A stretch of DNA of 64,000 bases from Fragilariopsis cylindrus CCMP1102 (Eukaryota; Bacillariophyta; Bacillariophyceae; Bacillariales; Bacillariaceae). Shown here piece after piece: positions 10,203 to 19,823 of this stretch (position 1 is its first letter; every line of letters begins with the position of its first letter). A program made the translations under genes and the position numbers. Below the pieces are notes generated by a model that saw only the letters and a list, made by a program, of their open reading frames with translations, did not search any database and was not told the DNA's origin. The stretch spans positions 62,001 through 126,000 of the forward strand of contig FMBT01000398.1 of NCBI GenBank assembly GCA_900095095.1, in the 5' to 3' direction.

Positions 10203-13200
10203 ATGACTACTACTGTGTTCGGCCGAGAATACTACTGTGTTCGGCGACAGCTTGTTGTGGTAGAAACGGTATCGGTTGGTATCGGAAAAGGTCGTGGATT
10301 GAATGATGATGCGATTGATATGTTTGGATCGTATCTGAGAACGACGACGACGACGAAGGAGAAGAAGGCGCCGCTTCCTTCACGTCCCGTTGCTTCTCGA
10401 CCTCCTCTAATGCCTTCCTCTACTGCTCTTCCTCAATATGTGTACGATGAAGAAGAACAGCAACAGCAACAACAGATTGTTGTTGCGCCCACGATGACGA
10501 TGAAACAAGCACGAGAATATATTGAAAGAGACGACGACGACGGCGACGACAACATCAACTACAACGACTACAATGATGACGCCACCTCCTCTGATATATC
10601 CATGTTTATTACACGGTTGTCTCGAAATCGAGTAGTTGTACTAATATTAGTAGTGGTTTATCTACTACATAATATACATTCACTCAACTATTGTCGGAAA
10701 AGCAACATCCAAGCTTCCTACGACAATATAACCATTCCTGTTACTGCTTCTTCACCCAAGATGATAGTCGCAATCCCTGAAGAAATGGTCCCTGAAGAAA
10801 TGGTCCCTGTTCCATCAACAGCACTTGCGACGATCAATTGTCGTTCATTCGACGTCGACGTTGTTCGCGATGATAATATTACCATTCCTGATACTGCTTC
10901 TTCACCCAAGATAGTCGCAGTCCCTGAAGATATGGTCCCTGTTCCATCAACAGCACTTTCGATCAATTGTCGTTCATTTGATGTTGTTCGCGATGATAAT
11001 ATTACCATTCCCATCACTGCTTCTTCACCCAAGATAGTCGCAGTTCCTCAAGAAATGGTCACTGTTCCATCAACAGCACTTGCGACGATCAATTGTCGTT
11101 CATTCGATGTTGTTCGCGATGATAATATTACCATTCGTGTTACTGCTTCTTCACCCAAGATAGTCGCAGTTCCTCAAGAAATGGTCACTGTTCCATCAAC
11201 AGCACTTGCGATTCTACGTTCATTCAGCTACAATGATTATGATGATTATGGTGGTGGCGGCTACGGTGGTTACGGTCGTGGTCGAGGTGGATACGGTGGT
11301 AGTTATGGTGGATATGGCGGTTACGGCGGTGGAGGCTACGGTGGTGGCGGATACGGACGTAGTAGTCGAGGTGGCTATGGTCGTGGAGGCTATGGTGGCG
11401 GCTATGGTGGATATGATGATTATGATTATGATGATGATTGTGGTGGTGGAGGTGGATGCAGCAGTTATGGTCGAGGTGGATACGGACGAAGTGCGATGAG
11501 CCGTGGATACGGTCGTGGTATGAGTGTTGGCTACGGTGTTGGCTACGGTGGTGGTGGCTACGGCGGCGGTGGATACGGTGGTAGCAGCTACGGTCGTGGT
11601 ATGAGTGGTGGATACGGTGGTGGATACGGTGGTGGTGGCTACGGCGGCGGTGGATACGGTGGTAGCAGCTACGGTCGTGGTATGAGTGGTGGCTACGGTG
11701 GTGGATACGGTGGTGGTGGCTACGGCGGCGGTGGATACGGTGGTAGCAGCTACGGTCGAGGTGGAATGGGTTCCTTCTATCGTGGTGGACGTGGTGGATA
11801 TGATGATTACGATGATGATTATGGTGGTGGGTACGGAAGTTCCTACAACTCGGGTGTCAATACCTCCAGAAATGGCCGTTCGATGCAATTCAATTCGGAA
11901 TATGGTACACGATCAACACTAGTATTATTACTACTGCAATCAGGACCAGTGCATGATGATACTACTACGAATATGCAACTAGTAGTTCTTTATCAAGACA
12001 AGTATTATACGACCGAAGATCGTATTGCTAATATAGTAGTTCTCTATCAAGACGTTCAAGAACACGATGATATTATTTATGAAATCAAACACAAGATGAT
12101 ACGTCAATTTCAACTGAACGATGATAGTACTATTGCCATTATGCAACAAGTAGTTCTCTGTTGTTATCAAGACGAGTACGTTTGGTACGTTGATAATGAT
12201 GATATCGATTCTACTTCGATTCATCCATTTGATTTGATCAAGGATAATGGTAATATTTCTATGTTAGCGAAAGAGAAGAAAGACGACCGACGTAATTATA
12301 TTGCGAAAGTTATTGTTATGAATGATGATTATGATACTATTGCCATTACGCAATTGGTAGTTCTCTATCATACCATTCACAACGACGGTGATACTGGTAC
12401 ATTCACCGATGGTGAGAAGATGAATCGAGTTGAAGACTTCGATGATGATGATGGTACTATCCCTGTTCTTGTTCATGGTGATGAAGTAATGGAATACGAC
12501 AACGATACTATTGCCATTATGCGACAAGTAATTCTTCAAGACAAGAAAACGATACGACCATTAGTCAAGTACAAGACGGTACGATCATTTCATTTGATTT
12601 ATCACTATGACGATTATAATATTACCAAAGACCGAATCGAATCGAATATTGCCACGATCGGTACCAAAGATTGTGTTATTGACTATCATTTATGCAATCT
12701 GATTAATGATGGAGAGTGTCGCAAAGAGTCGACGATGGTGACTCTCGCATTCAATTCAACTGCAATTGTTATTTTACCATCATTTGACGTGCAATTGGAT
12801 GTTACTGGTAGTCAAACAACATCCATAGTGTTGGTCTTATGTATGTTAATGATTAGTGTGCTTATGTTACGAAATCTGTGGTACCAACAGCAGCAGCTGC
12901 AGCAGCAACAGCAACAGCAGCAACATCAACAACAAGATCGTCGTGTAAATCAACAACAACAACACGCTCGTTCTGCTCAAGCTCGTGCTCAAGCGCAAGT
13001 AAAAGCACAAGCACAAGCACAACAACAAGTATGGCTGCAAGCTTCTGACACTGGCATTGCTACTGCTGCTGACACTGTTACTAACTTTTTGTGGGATAAG
13101 TGTCAATTCATTATGGTGGATTCGGTGACAGATGCTTCCTTTCCTTATGATGTTTCTTTATACTCAGTGATATTCCGTACCTCTGTATTTATTGATTCAT

Positions 13201-14789
13201 CACTGAATCATGGTGATATTCTTCAGTCAGCAACCCGGTTCAAAACATGGACGTTGGTGGAGCAAGAATGGCTACGAAGGATTGTTCTTTTAGTGATCAA
13301 ATTAGGGGCTGACCATCCTCTTACAAAAAGCAATATCATCGCATTGCGAGTCTACCACAAGAATAAGCATTATCTTCAGTATTGGATGGAAGAGATGACT
13401 GGCGTCGATTCAGCAGCAGCATTTGTTTATTTGTTGAATTCTCTAAATATTGATTGGTTGTTTGCTATTCCTACCGAAGATACGATCAAGTACGATATTA
13501 CACAAGGCATGCTAGAGCGGATGTACTGTCTTTCTATCGGACTCTATCATCTTCCACAACTCCTACCAAGTTTCGAACAACCCAACGTGCCTCCCCGGTG
13601 GTCTACTCAGCCTCCCCTTCTTGATTGCCTGCCATTAGTCCGGAGTTCTCCCCAAGTGCGTCGCCAAGTTCAGAGGAAGACATATCGTGATCTAGACGAC
13701 GAATCAGATTCGTTGCAGCCTACGAAGAAGCGAGTCAAGAAGATGGAGCAGAAGAAGACTACTACTATCAACTTTAATAATGTAGTTCCATGTATTGTCA
13801 CAAAAAGGTACTTAGTCTTCCCACCCATGCCTATTGTGGCTGTTTCCATTTCTTCTACTAGTCGAAGCCGTCCTACTCAGAAGAAGAGATCTCGTGACGA
13901 AACTGGCGAACACGAATCGGATTTGCCTGTCAAAAAGCGAGTCAAGATTGATGTCGTTGATGGTATTAGTGGTAGTGGTGAAGACGTTGATACTGATGCT
14001 ATTGATGCTATTGATGATATTGATGGTATTAATAGCGTTGATGGTATCGGTAGTGGTAGTGGTGGTATCGGTAGTGGTAGTGGTGGTAGTGGTGAAGACG
14101 TTGATATTAATAGCGTTGATGGTATTGGTATTGGTAGTGGTGGTAGTGGTGAAGACGTTGATATTGATGCTATTGATGCTATTGATGATATTGATGGTAT
14201 TAATAGCGTTGATGGTATCGGTAGTGGTAGTGGTGGTATCGGTAGTGGTAGTGGTGGTAGTGGTGAAGACGTTGATATTAATAGCGTTGATGGTATTGGT
14301 ATTGGTAGTGGTGGTAGTGGTGAAGACGTTGATATTGATGCTATTGATGCTATTGATGATATTGATGGTATTAATAGCGTTGATGGTATCGGTAGTGGTA
14401 GTGGTGGTATCGGTAGTGGTAGTGGTGGTAGTGGTGAAGACGTTGATATTAATAGCGTTGATGGTATTGGTATTGGTAGTGGTGGTAGCGGTGAAGACGT
14501 TGATATCGATTGTATTGATGACATTGGCATTGCGAGCGTGGATGCGAGCTTGGATGTGGTTGCTAGTGAGGGTGTGGATGCGATTGCAGACGAAGAAAGC
14601 GAACCCATCCGTGTCAGGGTTCGTTCCTGTCATTACCATTCTCAAACAGATGATGATGAGTTAGGTACTGAATGGTCGTTACAAGGTCTAAGAAGATCAA
14701 GAAGATTGGTTCCAGTGGCTGAGAGATTGGGATCTCTCTTTCAAGATGGTGTTCGACGGTCGGCACGACGGTTGTTGCTTCCAGGATAA
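10203..14789 (+). CDS. Giant repetitive protein with GGY-rich and GSG/DVD-rich arrays and two membrane segments
   Basis: Unbroken 1528-codon ORF. In order: an N-terminal region; a hydrophobic helix (about 143-156, VVVLILVVVYLLHNI); four ~40-residue repeats with DNITIP.TASSPK..V..P..MV.VPSTAL and CRSFDVVR (172-338); a Gly/Tyr/Arg/Ser block of GGGYGG type with about three near-identical YGGSSYGRGMSGG units (339-550); an Asp-rich region with recurring TIAI.Q.VVLYQD motifs (570-790); a second hydrophobic helix (about 866-885); a poly-Gln/Ala-Gln stretch (895-945); a non-repetitive, possibly folded region (960-1125); three copies of a 57-residue GSG/DVDINSVDGIG unit (1260-1430); and an Arg-rich tail. 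No known domain is recognised. The frame survives strong repeat expansion, which argues for selection on coding, although unspliced introns cannot be excluded. A structural or matrix protein is a guess. Confidence 0.6.
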   Translation: MTTTVFGREYYCVRRQLVVVETVSVGIGKGRGLNDDAIDMFGSYLRTTTTTKEKKAPLPSRPVASRPPLMPSSTALPQYVYDEEEQQQQQQIVVAPTMTMKQAREYIERDDDDGDDNINYNDYNDDATSSDISMFITRLSRNRVVVLILVVVYLLHNIHSLNYCRKSNIQASYDNITIPVTASSPKMIVAIPEEMVPEEMVPVPSTALATINCRSFDVDVVRDDNITIPDTASSPKIVAVPEDMVPVPSTALSINCRSFDVVRDDNITIPITASSPKIVAVPQEMVTVPSTALATINCRSFDVVRDDNITIRVTASSPKIVAVPQEMVTVPSTALAILRSFSYNDYDDYGGGGYGGYGRGRGGYGGSYGGYGGYGGGGYGGGGYGRSSRGGYGRGGYGGGYGGYDDYDYDDDCGGGGGCSSYGRGGYGRSAMSRGYGRGMSVGYGVGYGGGGYGGGGYGGSSYGRGMSGGYGGGYGGGGYGGGGYGGSSYGRGMSGGYGGGYGGGGYGGGGYGGSSYGRGGMGSFYRGGRGGYDDYDDDYGGGYGSSYNSGVNTSRNGRSMQFNSEYGTRSTLVLLLLQSGPVHDDTTTNMQLVVLYQDKYYTTEDRIANIVVLYQDVQEHDDIIYEIKHKMIRQFQLNDDSTIAIMQQVVLCCYQDEYVWYVDNDDIDSTSIHPFDLIKDNGNISMLAKEKKDDRRNYIAKVIVMNDDYDTIAITQLVVLYHTIHNDGDTGTFTDGEKMNRVEDFDDDDGTIPVLVHGDEVMEYDNDTIAIMRQVILQDKKTIRPLVKYKTVRSFHLIYHYDDYNITKDRIESNIATIGTKDCVIDYHLCNLINDGECRKESTMVTLAFNSTAIVILPSFDVQLDVTGSQTTSIVLVLCMLMISVLMLRNLWYQQQQLQQQQQQQQHQQQDRRVNQQQQHARSAQARAQAQVKAQAQAQQQVWLQASDTGIATAADTVTNFLWDKCQFIMVDSVTDASFPYDVSLYSVIFRTSVFIDSSLNHGDILQSATRFKTWTLVEQEWLRRIVLLVIKLGADHPLTKSNIIALRVYHKNKHYLQYWMEEMTGVDSAAAFVYLLNSLNIDWLFAIPTEDTIKYDITQGMLERMYCLSIGLYHLPQLLPSFEQPNVPPRWSTQPPLLDCLPLVRSSPQVRRQVQRKTYRDLDDESDSLQPTKKRVKKMEQKKTTTINFNNVVPCIVTKRYLVFPPMPIVAVSISSTSRSRPTQKKRSRDETGEHESDLPVKKRVKIDVVDGISGSGEDVDTDAIDAIDDIDGINSVDGIGSGSGGIGSGSGGSGEDVDINSVDGIGIGSGGSGEDVDIDAIDAIDDIDGINSVDGIGSGSGGIGSGSGGSGEDVDINSVDGIGIGSGGSGEDVDIDAIDAIDDIDGINSVDGIGSGSGGIGSGSGGSGEDVDINSVDGIGIGSGGSGEDVDIDCIDDIGIASVDASLDVVASEGVDAIADEESEPIRVRVRSCHYHSQTDDDELGTEWSLQGLRRSRRLVPVAERLGSLFQDGVRRSARRLLLPG
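13980..14492 (+). repeat. Three in-frame 171 bp units
   Basis: The word GAAGACGTTG recurs at 13980, 14151 and 14322, exactly 171 bp (57 codons) apart. The copies are almost identical, so the array is recent or homogenised. Each encodes an Asp/Ile-rich part followed by GIGSGSGG.SGSGGSGEDVD. Confidence 0.9.
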
Positions 14790-14799
14790 GTTTGTATGA

Positions 14800-15098
14800 T
14801 CTCGGTTTGTATTATTTCGGTTTCCGGTTCGGTTGATTAGTTTCGGTTTGGTTAGTTTCGGTGTTCGGTTGACTTCGGTGTTGATTTCGTTCTGGTTGGT
14901 TATTTCGGTTTCCGGTTTGGTTGATTTCGGTGTTCGGTTTGGTTGGTTTCGGTGTTCTGTTGACTTCGGTGTTGATTTCGTTCTGGTTGGTTATTTCGGT
15001 TTCCGGTTTGGTTGATTTCGATGTTCGGTTGATTTCGGTGTTCTGTTGATTCCGGTTTGGTTGGTTGGTTTCGTTCTGGTTGGTTGGTTTCGATTTAG
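14800..15098. repeat. GGTT/TTTCGG minisatellite
   Basis: Irregular tandem units built on TTTCGGTT, GGTTGATTTCGG and TTCGGTGTTCGGTT, with two longer near-copies containing TTGACTTCGGTGTTGATTTCGTTCTGG. It begins just after the stop of the large repetitive ORF, so it may lie in its 3' untranslated region. Both strands are open over long stretches, but only because of the repeat. Confidence 0.85.
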
Positions 15099-15122
15099 AT
15101 AGCATAAGCACTATGAGACGCA

Positions 15123-15245
15123 TACTCAATCAAAGCACTTTTTTAAGATCTACGAGATGGAAAACTCAACAAAAGCAACAGATAGCATTATCTAAAACAG
15201 CACTTTTTTCAGGTCTACGAGATGGAAAACTCAACAAAAGCAACA
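15123..15245. repeat. Tandem ~67 bp duplication
   Basis: Two copies share GCACTTTTTT.A, then GTCTACGAGATGGAAAACTC (first copy ATCTACGAGATGG) and AACAAAAGCAACAG. The region just downstream (15305-15525) has three TATATAAA/TATAAAT boxes and a partly repeated GCAAGG.AACGCC, AGAAGTTTCCACC pattern. That looks promoter-like, but I find no gene behind it. Confidence 0.7.
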
Positions 15246-15589
15246 GCGGCGAGTGTACCACCCCACAGGGCATTGGCAATGTCTTCACAGGCATTGTCAT
15301 TGTTCTGAGCCGCTATATAAACCGAGCACCGCAAGGCAACGCCCAGAAGTTTCCACCAACCGGTCGCTAAAAATAAGTTTAACTAATGGCCGGTATATAA
15401 ATAAGTTTAACTTCGCAAGGTAACGCCGGGGCTTTAGGCAACTTTAGTCCACAAGAAGTTTCCACCCTAATGTAGCCAATGACCGTACAAAGCCGGTGCA
15501 AATACAGATGTGGGTATATAAAAATTCCAGTCCAAATATCTGCTTCCATACCATGTAGTGATGCGATACGCCAAGTGAAGCTGCTCGTA

Positions 15590-16040
15590 TTCACCCTTTG
15601 AGATTGATATTATTTATTATTCACCCTTGGAGATTAATTATCGTCTTCGTCGTGGTTTCATTTTTTATTCTTCATTCGTCTTGTCTTGTGTTGTATTTGC
15701 ATACCACCCTTGGAGATTGTACGATGGTATTGATTCTTCTTGTGCTTTCGGCACCCTTGGAGATCGGTTATCTTCTTTTCGCGTTTCGCTTCTTTTGTTC
15801 TTGAGCCTTGTTGTTTGGATTCGTTATTAGTTGTATCTGTTGTTATTTCTGTTCAAATTTTGCTTCTTGCGACCACCTGTTGTTCTTGTTTTCATAATAA
15901 TTTTTTATCTTTACATAAATTTGGTTCTGTAGTCGTATTGTGTTATTTATTTTGATTCGTCGTCACTTGAGGTGCTTGTTACTGTCGTTGTCGTTCTTGT
16001 ATTTGTTAGTAAAGCGGTACGACGTCACTTGAGGTGCATA
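15590..16040. repeat. Short interspersed repeats CACCCTTGGAGAT and CGTCACTTGAGGTGC
   Basis: CACCCTTGGAGAT or a close variant occurs four times (about 15592, 15630, 15708, 15750), and CGTCACTTGAGGTGC twice (about 15960 and 16023). The spacing is irregular. The sequence between is T-rich with no convincing coding frame. It could be a decayed repeat or promoter-like block. Confidence 0.6.
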
Positions 16041-16398
16041 CGTGTTCCGTATTTGTCTTGTCTGGCTTGTTCGTCTTCACAAAATATTGTGTTGTTAATG
16101 ATTTTTTGATTTCTATTTACCTTCTCTATTCGCGTTTCTTTTCATTATTCGCGTTTCTTTTCTTTCTTTTCGATCTGTGTTTGATCATGGTTATTCTTGA
16201 TCGATTCGATCATTGTTGTAGTTTAGTGTCATCTCGGACAATGAAATTGATAAGAGTCAAGCTACGGTAGGCTACAGTATAGGTAGTGAAGTCTATTGTT
16301 AACTTTGTGCTATCAATTATTATGAGCTACGGGATTGAACGATGGCCAATCATTATTTATAACTATCACTTGTGATGATACAATCCACAATTAAATAA

Positions 16399-16641
16399 CA
16401 CGTAAAAAGCACTAAGAGAAATTAAGACGTAGAAATCACTACAGTACAGTAGAAGTAGTGAGAAAAAGGTTGTCCAGTCAGTCAGGTACACATAAAAGCA
16501 CTAAGAGAAATTAACCCGTAGAAATCACTACAGTACAGTAGGGAGAAAAAGGTTGTCCAGTCAGTCAGGTACACTTAAAAGCACCATGAGAAATTAATCC
16601 GTAGAAATCACTACAGTACAGTAGGGAGAAAAAGGTTGTCC
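16399..16641. repeat. Three tandem ~80-90 bp units
   Basis: Each unit contains TAAAA.GCACTAAGAGAAATTA, then CGTAGAAATCACTACAGTACAGTAG (minor variants), GAGAAAAAGGTTGTCCA; the first two continue into GTCAGTCAGGTACAC. A partial inverted copy lies at 24586-24650. No coding frame is kept. Confidence 0.85.
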
Positions 16642-17239
16642 ACAGCTACTATGTTTTTACTCATTCGCAGCATTTAAGTCGAAGCAACAATTACGATTAG
16701 GTTAGTAGTGGACTGTACATGTTGTATCGTTTTTACTCATAAGCCTCATTGAAGCAATAAAAGACCCTACTGTTTATCATGTTTAAGTAAATAGGTCCTA
16801 GACTTACGTGAACTATATTAACAATAAAATAGAACGTCCCTAAAGGGAAGATTACGTATTACAGATAACACACTAGCAAAAAGAAGAAGCTACTGCGTCT
16901 CAATAAAGCTTTATACATATTTGAAGGAAGATCCCTAAAATAAATACATACATACTACATCATCATCATATTATATTCATATTTAAATTCATATTTATAT
17001 TTAGATAGAAAAAGTACAACTATACTGTGATTGTGATTGTGCTCATTGGATATGTGTGGCTTTCTTATTTGTTCCCCACGACAAATTGTTTAGCGTCTTC
17101 CTAATACACTAATAATCAGATTACGAACGGGAGAGACCAGCAGCGGCTGTTACTACTAATACTACTGATCGATACTACTGATACTGCTAATACTGCTAGT
17201 ACTGCTAATACTACTAGCTCTTGCTATACTGCTGATGTT

Positions 17240-17820
17240 CCTTCAGCATCAATGTTAACGTCTAATGCTGATTCAACATCGTCACAACCTACACCTAGTA
17301 TTAACGCCAACGCAACTACACCAACGTCAACGTCACCGATACCAATACTTCTAATTGATGATAACCCAACATCACTACAGGCTGTTAAAAATATTCATAT
17401 ACAACGTGGTAATAAACATGATGAACATGATAGACATGGATATGATTGCTATATCATATGGCATTTCGAGTATACAAATATATACTACCATCGTTTGAGG
17501 AGATTATTCTTATGGTACAGGAACTGCTACTTCGATCGATGTATCGATTTTACGATGATAATGATAATGATAATGATAATTTTATTCACGAAGACGATTC
17601 AACGAATAAAATCGAAAATCTTATTGATTCATTCATTCGATAATGAGAACAATAACAATAACAATATATTATTCGGTATTATAATATTGATAAGAATTCT
17701 TACCTGCTTGCGTACTTTGATTGGCAATATTCGAAATGGGGATGCTTTAATACCGACTACCATGCACTGTATGGCGTACCATATCAATGACTGTTCCAAA
17801 TTGACATCAGGTTAGTACTG
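17240..17820 (+). pseudogene. Decayed protein-coding fragment, family unknown
   Basis: Protein-like pieces lie in different frames. From 17252: Ser/Thr/Asn-rich sequence ending SPIPILLIDDNPTSLQAV. From 17446: FRVYKYILPSFEEIILMVQE, then an Asp/Asn-rich tail. Near 17703: LLAYFDWQYSKWGCFNTDYH. The pieces run consecutively on the plus strand, which suggests one former gene broken by frame changes, or an intron-containing gene I cannot resolve. No domain is recognised. Members of two dispersed repeat families follow directly. Confidence 0.3.
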
Positions 17821-18059
17821 TTCCAAATTTGACATCAGGTTACTCGATCTACTGTTACAATCAATGAGGAGCTGATATTGTTATTTTATTGGCATGTAGA
17901 GTAGATAAAATGTATCGAGTCAACACAATACTATCACCAATAGTATTACTACTACTAGTACAAGACATTCCATAAAAGTAGATTTGTGGTATAGCTGCTC
18001 CGGCAGTGCTGCGCCTTCGTGAGAACGATACTCGAGCCCTGGGCTGAGCGTTTCGGAAG

Positions 18060-18960
18060 GATTCACGATGATGATTATACTACTGCCATTATGCACCTAG
18101 TAACAGACGACGTTGATACTATCAGATTAGGGAATCAAATAATATAATATATATCAGTATAATTAATATCACCATTGTTGAGCTGTAAGTACATATGCTA
18201 GCATAAAATTCAGACCACCAGTAACAACCATCAGCATTGTGCTGTAGCTTAGAAGAAGCAGAGATACACGAGCACATCAGAATAGAGGGCGAGAGTTCTA
18301 TTTCAGAAGAAGCTGAAGCTGCTAGTTTGCCTCTGATAATCCATCTCGATTTTCAGCAGTCTATAGTCTTATTTACTAGATCTCGAGAAAGACAACGAAT
18401 GGTATCATATATTGAAGTACTGTAAATGAGCCACTACTAGATAGAATATAGTACAGGAGCCGTATAACAATACAGGAAGAGAGTGGTATTCTAAAAGAAG
18501 CAGAGGCCACGCCGCCGCGTCTGACGTGATAGTCATAGCGAAATACCATAATGAAACTATCGCCATTATTTATTAATGGAAAAAAGTAAACAAGTCAATA
18601 GAACAATAAAGCAGATATCATAATGATACGATAAAAGAAAATGGGGAGAAACTGCTATGTCGATCGAAGGTTCGAGGTGAAGGCTTCAACGATGGTAATA
18701 GTAATAATGATATTAATAATAATAGAAAGTACAAGGAAGAATATTGTTCTTATCATGATAGTAATTGGTATGATAATAATAATAATTATAATGTTGATAA
18801 CAATAATAGTACTCTTTACGTTATTACTGTTATTTCGATCGGCTATCAAGTAGGCAGAATGTATCGCTACAATCAGGATCAGTACACACTGATGAGTTTG
18901 TAGTTCAGGTTCAAGATGTTCAAGATGACGTTGGTACTATTGCCATTAACCACTTTCGTT
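18060..18960 (+). repeat. Cluster of dispersed repeat fragments (two families)
   Basis: Family 1 contains GA.ACTATTGCCATTA and is found here at about 18071, 18551 and 18931, with relatives at 12.1-12.5, 22.3 (inverted) and 49.83 kb. Family 2 contains GAAGAAGC.GA.GCC and a following region encoding RRRLSYLFDHEKDKE-like sequence; it lies at 18243-18420 and 18460-18540, with relatives at 48.88-49.44 kb. Frames are broken here. The segment 17908-17965 (ATGTATCGAGTC.ACACAATACTATC) has a close copy at 49760-49815. Confidence 0.65.
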
Positions 18961-19150
18961 ACGACGTGTTGTGTACAGTAGGAGGAGTGCTTTTTTCTTC
19001 TTCTTTTTCATATATAAAGAGAGATAAAGATTTCGTTCAGTCGCCTGGGCCTCGCGGCACTAATAATTTTTGGGGGTTTGGTAGAAACTAAATTATTAGC
19101 GTGTTTTTACAGCGTGGAAGATCCTCTTTGCTTATCTCTCTTCTTTGCTA

Positions 19151-19464
19151 AAAAGCGGGTACCCCTACCCGCTTTGGAAAAAAGCGGGTACCCCTTAACA
19201 CGTAAAAACACACTATAAAATAATTTCCATACCCGCTTCCCTAAAAAGCGGGTAGGGGTACCCGCTTTAGGTAAAACACGCTAAGTAAAAATGCGGGTTG
19301 GGGTACCCGCTTTTGATACCCGCTTTGGAAAAAAGCGGCTACCCCTTAGCTAGTAAAAACACGCTATAAAAAATTTTCCATACCCGCTTCGCTAAAAAGC
19401 GGGTAGGGGTACCCGCTTTGTGTACCCGCTTTGTAAAAAAGCAGGTATGGGGTACCCGCTTTTG
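19151..19464. repeat. Palindromic GCGGGTA/TACCCGC array
   Basis: About sixteen half-sites GCGGGTA or TACCCGC (a few with one mismatch) alternate in both orientations, often joined as GGGTACCC or separated by short A/T loops, so the DNA could form several hairpins. Two larger near-copies (about 19180-19275 and 19335-19420) each include a TAAAAACAC.CTATAAAA.A.TTTCCA spacer. The array ends 156 bp before the first ATG of the AlkB-like gene frame and 360 bp before its preferred ATG. Confidence 0.85.
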
Positions 19465-19823
19465 CAAAAATAAACATGGTTATTAATTTGCGACCAACCT
19501 CCACATATTTACAGTGCCGGAAGGCCCTGTAAAAAAATTGAATACTGTAGTACTGCTACCTGTACATACTACCTATACATACTATACGTACATTGCTCGC
19601 ATACTATTGATTTTACTCAATGAGAAAATATTGGCCAGGATTTAGTTTTGATTTAGCTCGTGCGTTCAGGTTATGTTTTGTCACCAGGGCCTCACAAAGT
19701 TTAGTGCCTATCCCCGATTATAAATACAAAAAATACACAAGCCACCCATTACAGTACTGTAGACCACAGTCTCATAAGATCTCGACAAAAATCGAAGAAA
19801 GAAGAAGAAATAAAGAAATAATC

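Noticed and set aside
11220-11888. 222-codon Thr/Ser/Ile/Val-rich ORF on the minus strand
   Set aside because: Antisense shadow of the GGY-codon repeats of the giant ORF.
13812-14664. Three long frames (two minus, one plus, 243-277 codons) of Asn/Thr/Ile, Ser/Pro/Leu or Val/Leu repeats
   Set aside because: Shadows of the GSG/DVD 171 bp repeats; the 171 bp unit is divisible by three, so all frames stay open.
15123-16060. LTR retrotransposon or solo LTR, suggested by TATA boxes and repeated words
   Set aside because: No matching pair of long terminal repeats, no primer-binding site or reverse transcriptase nearby.
17252-17815. 187-codon ORF as one intact protein
   Set aside because: Protein-like sequence switches frame along it, so the single frame does not represent the gene.
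19151-19464. CRISPR-like array
   Set aside because: Half-sites face both ways, spacers are irregular and share sequence, no cas genes, and the genome is eukaryotic.
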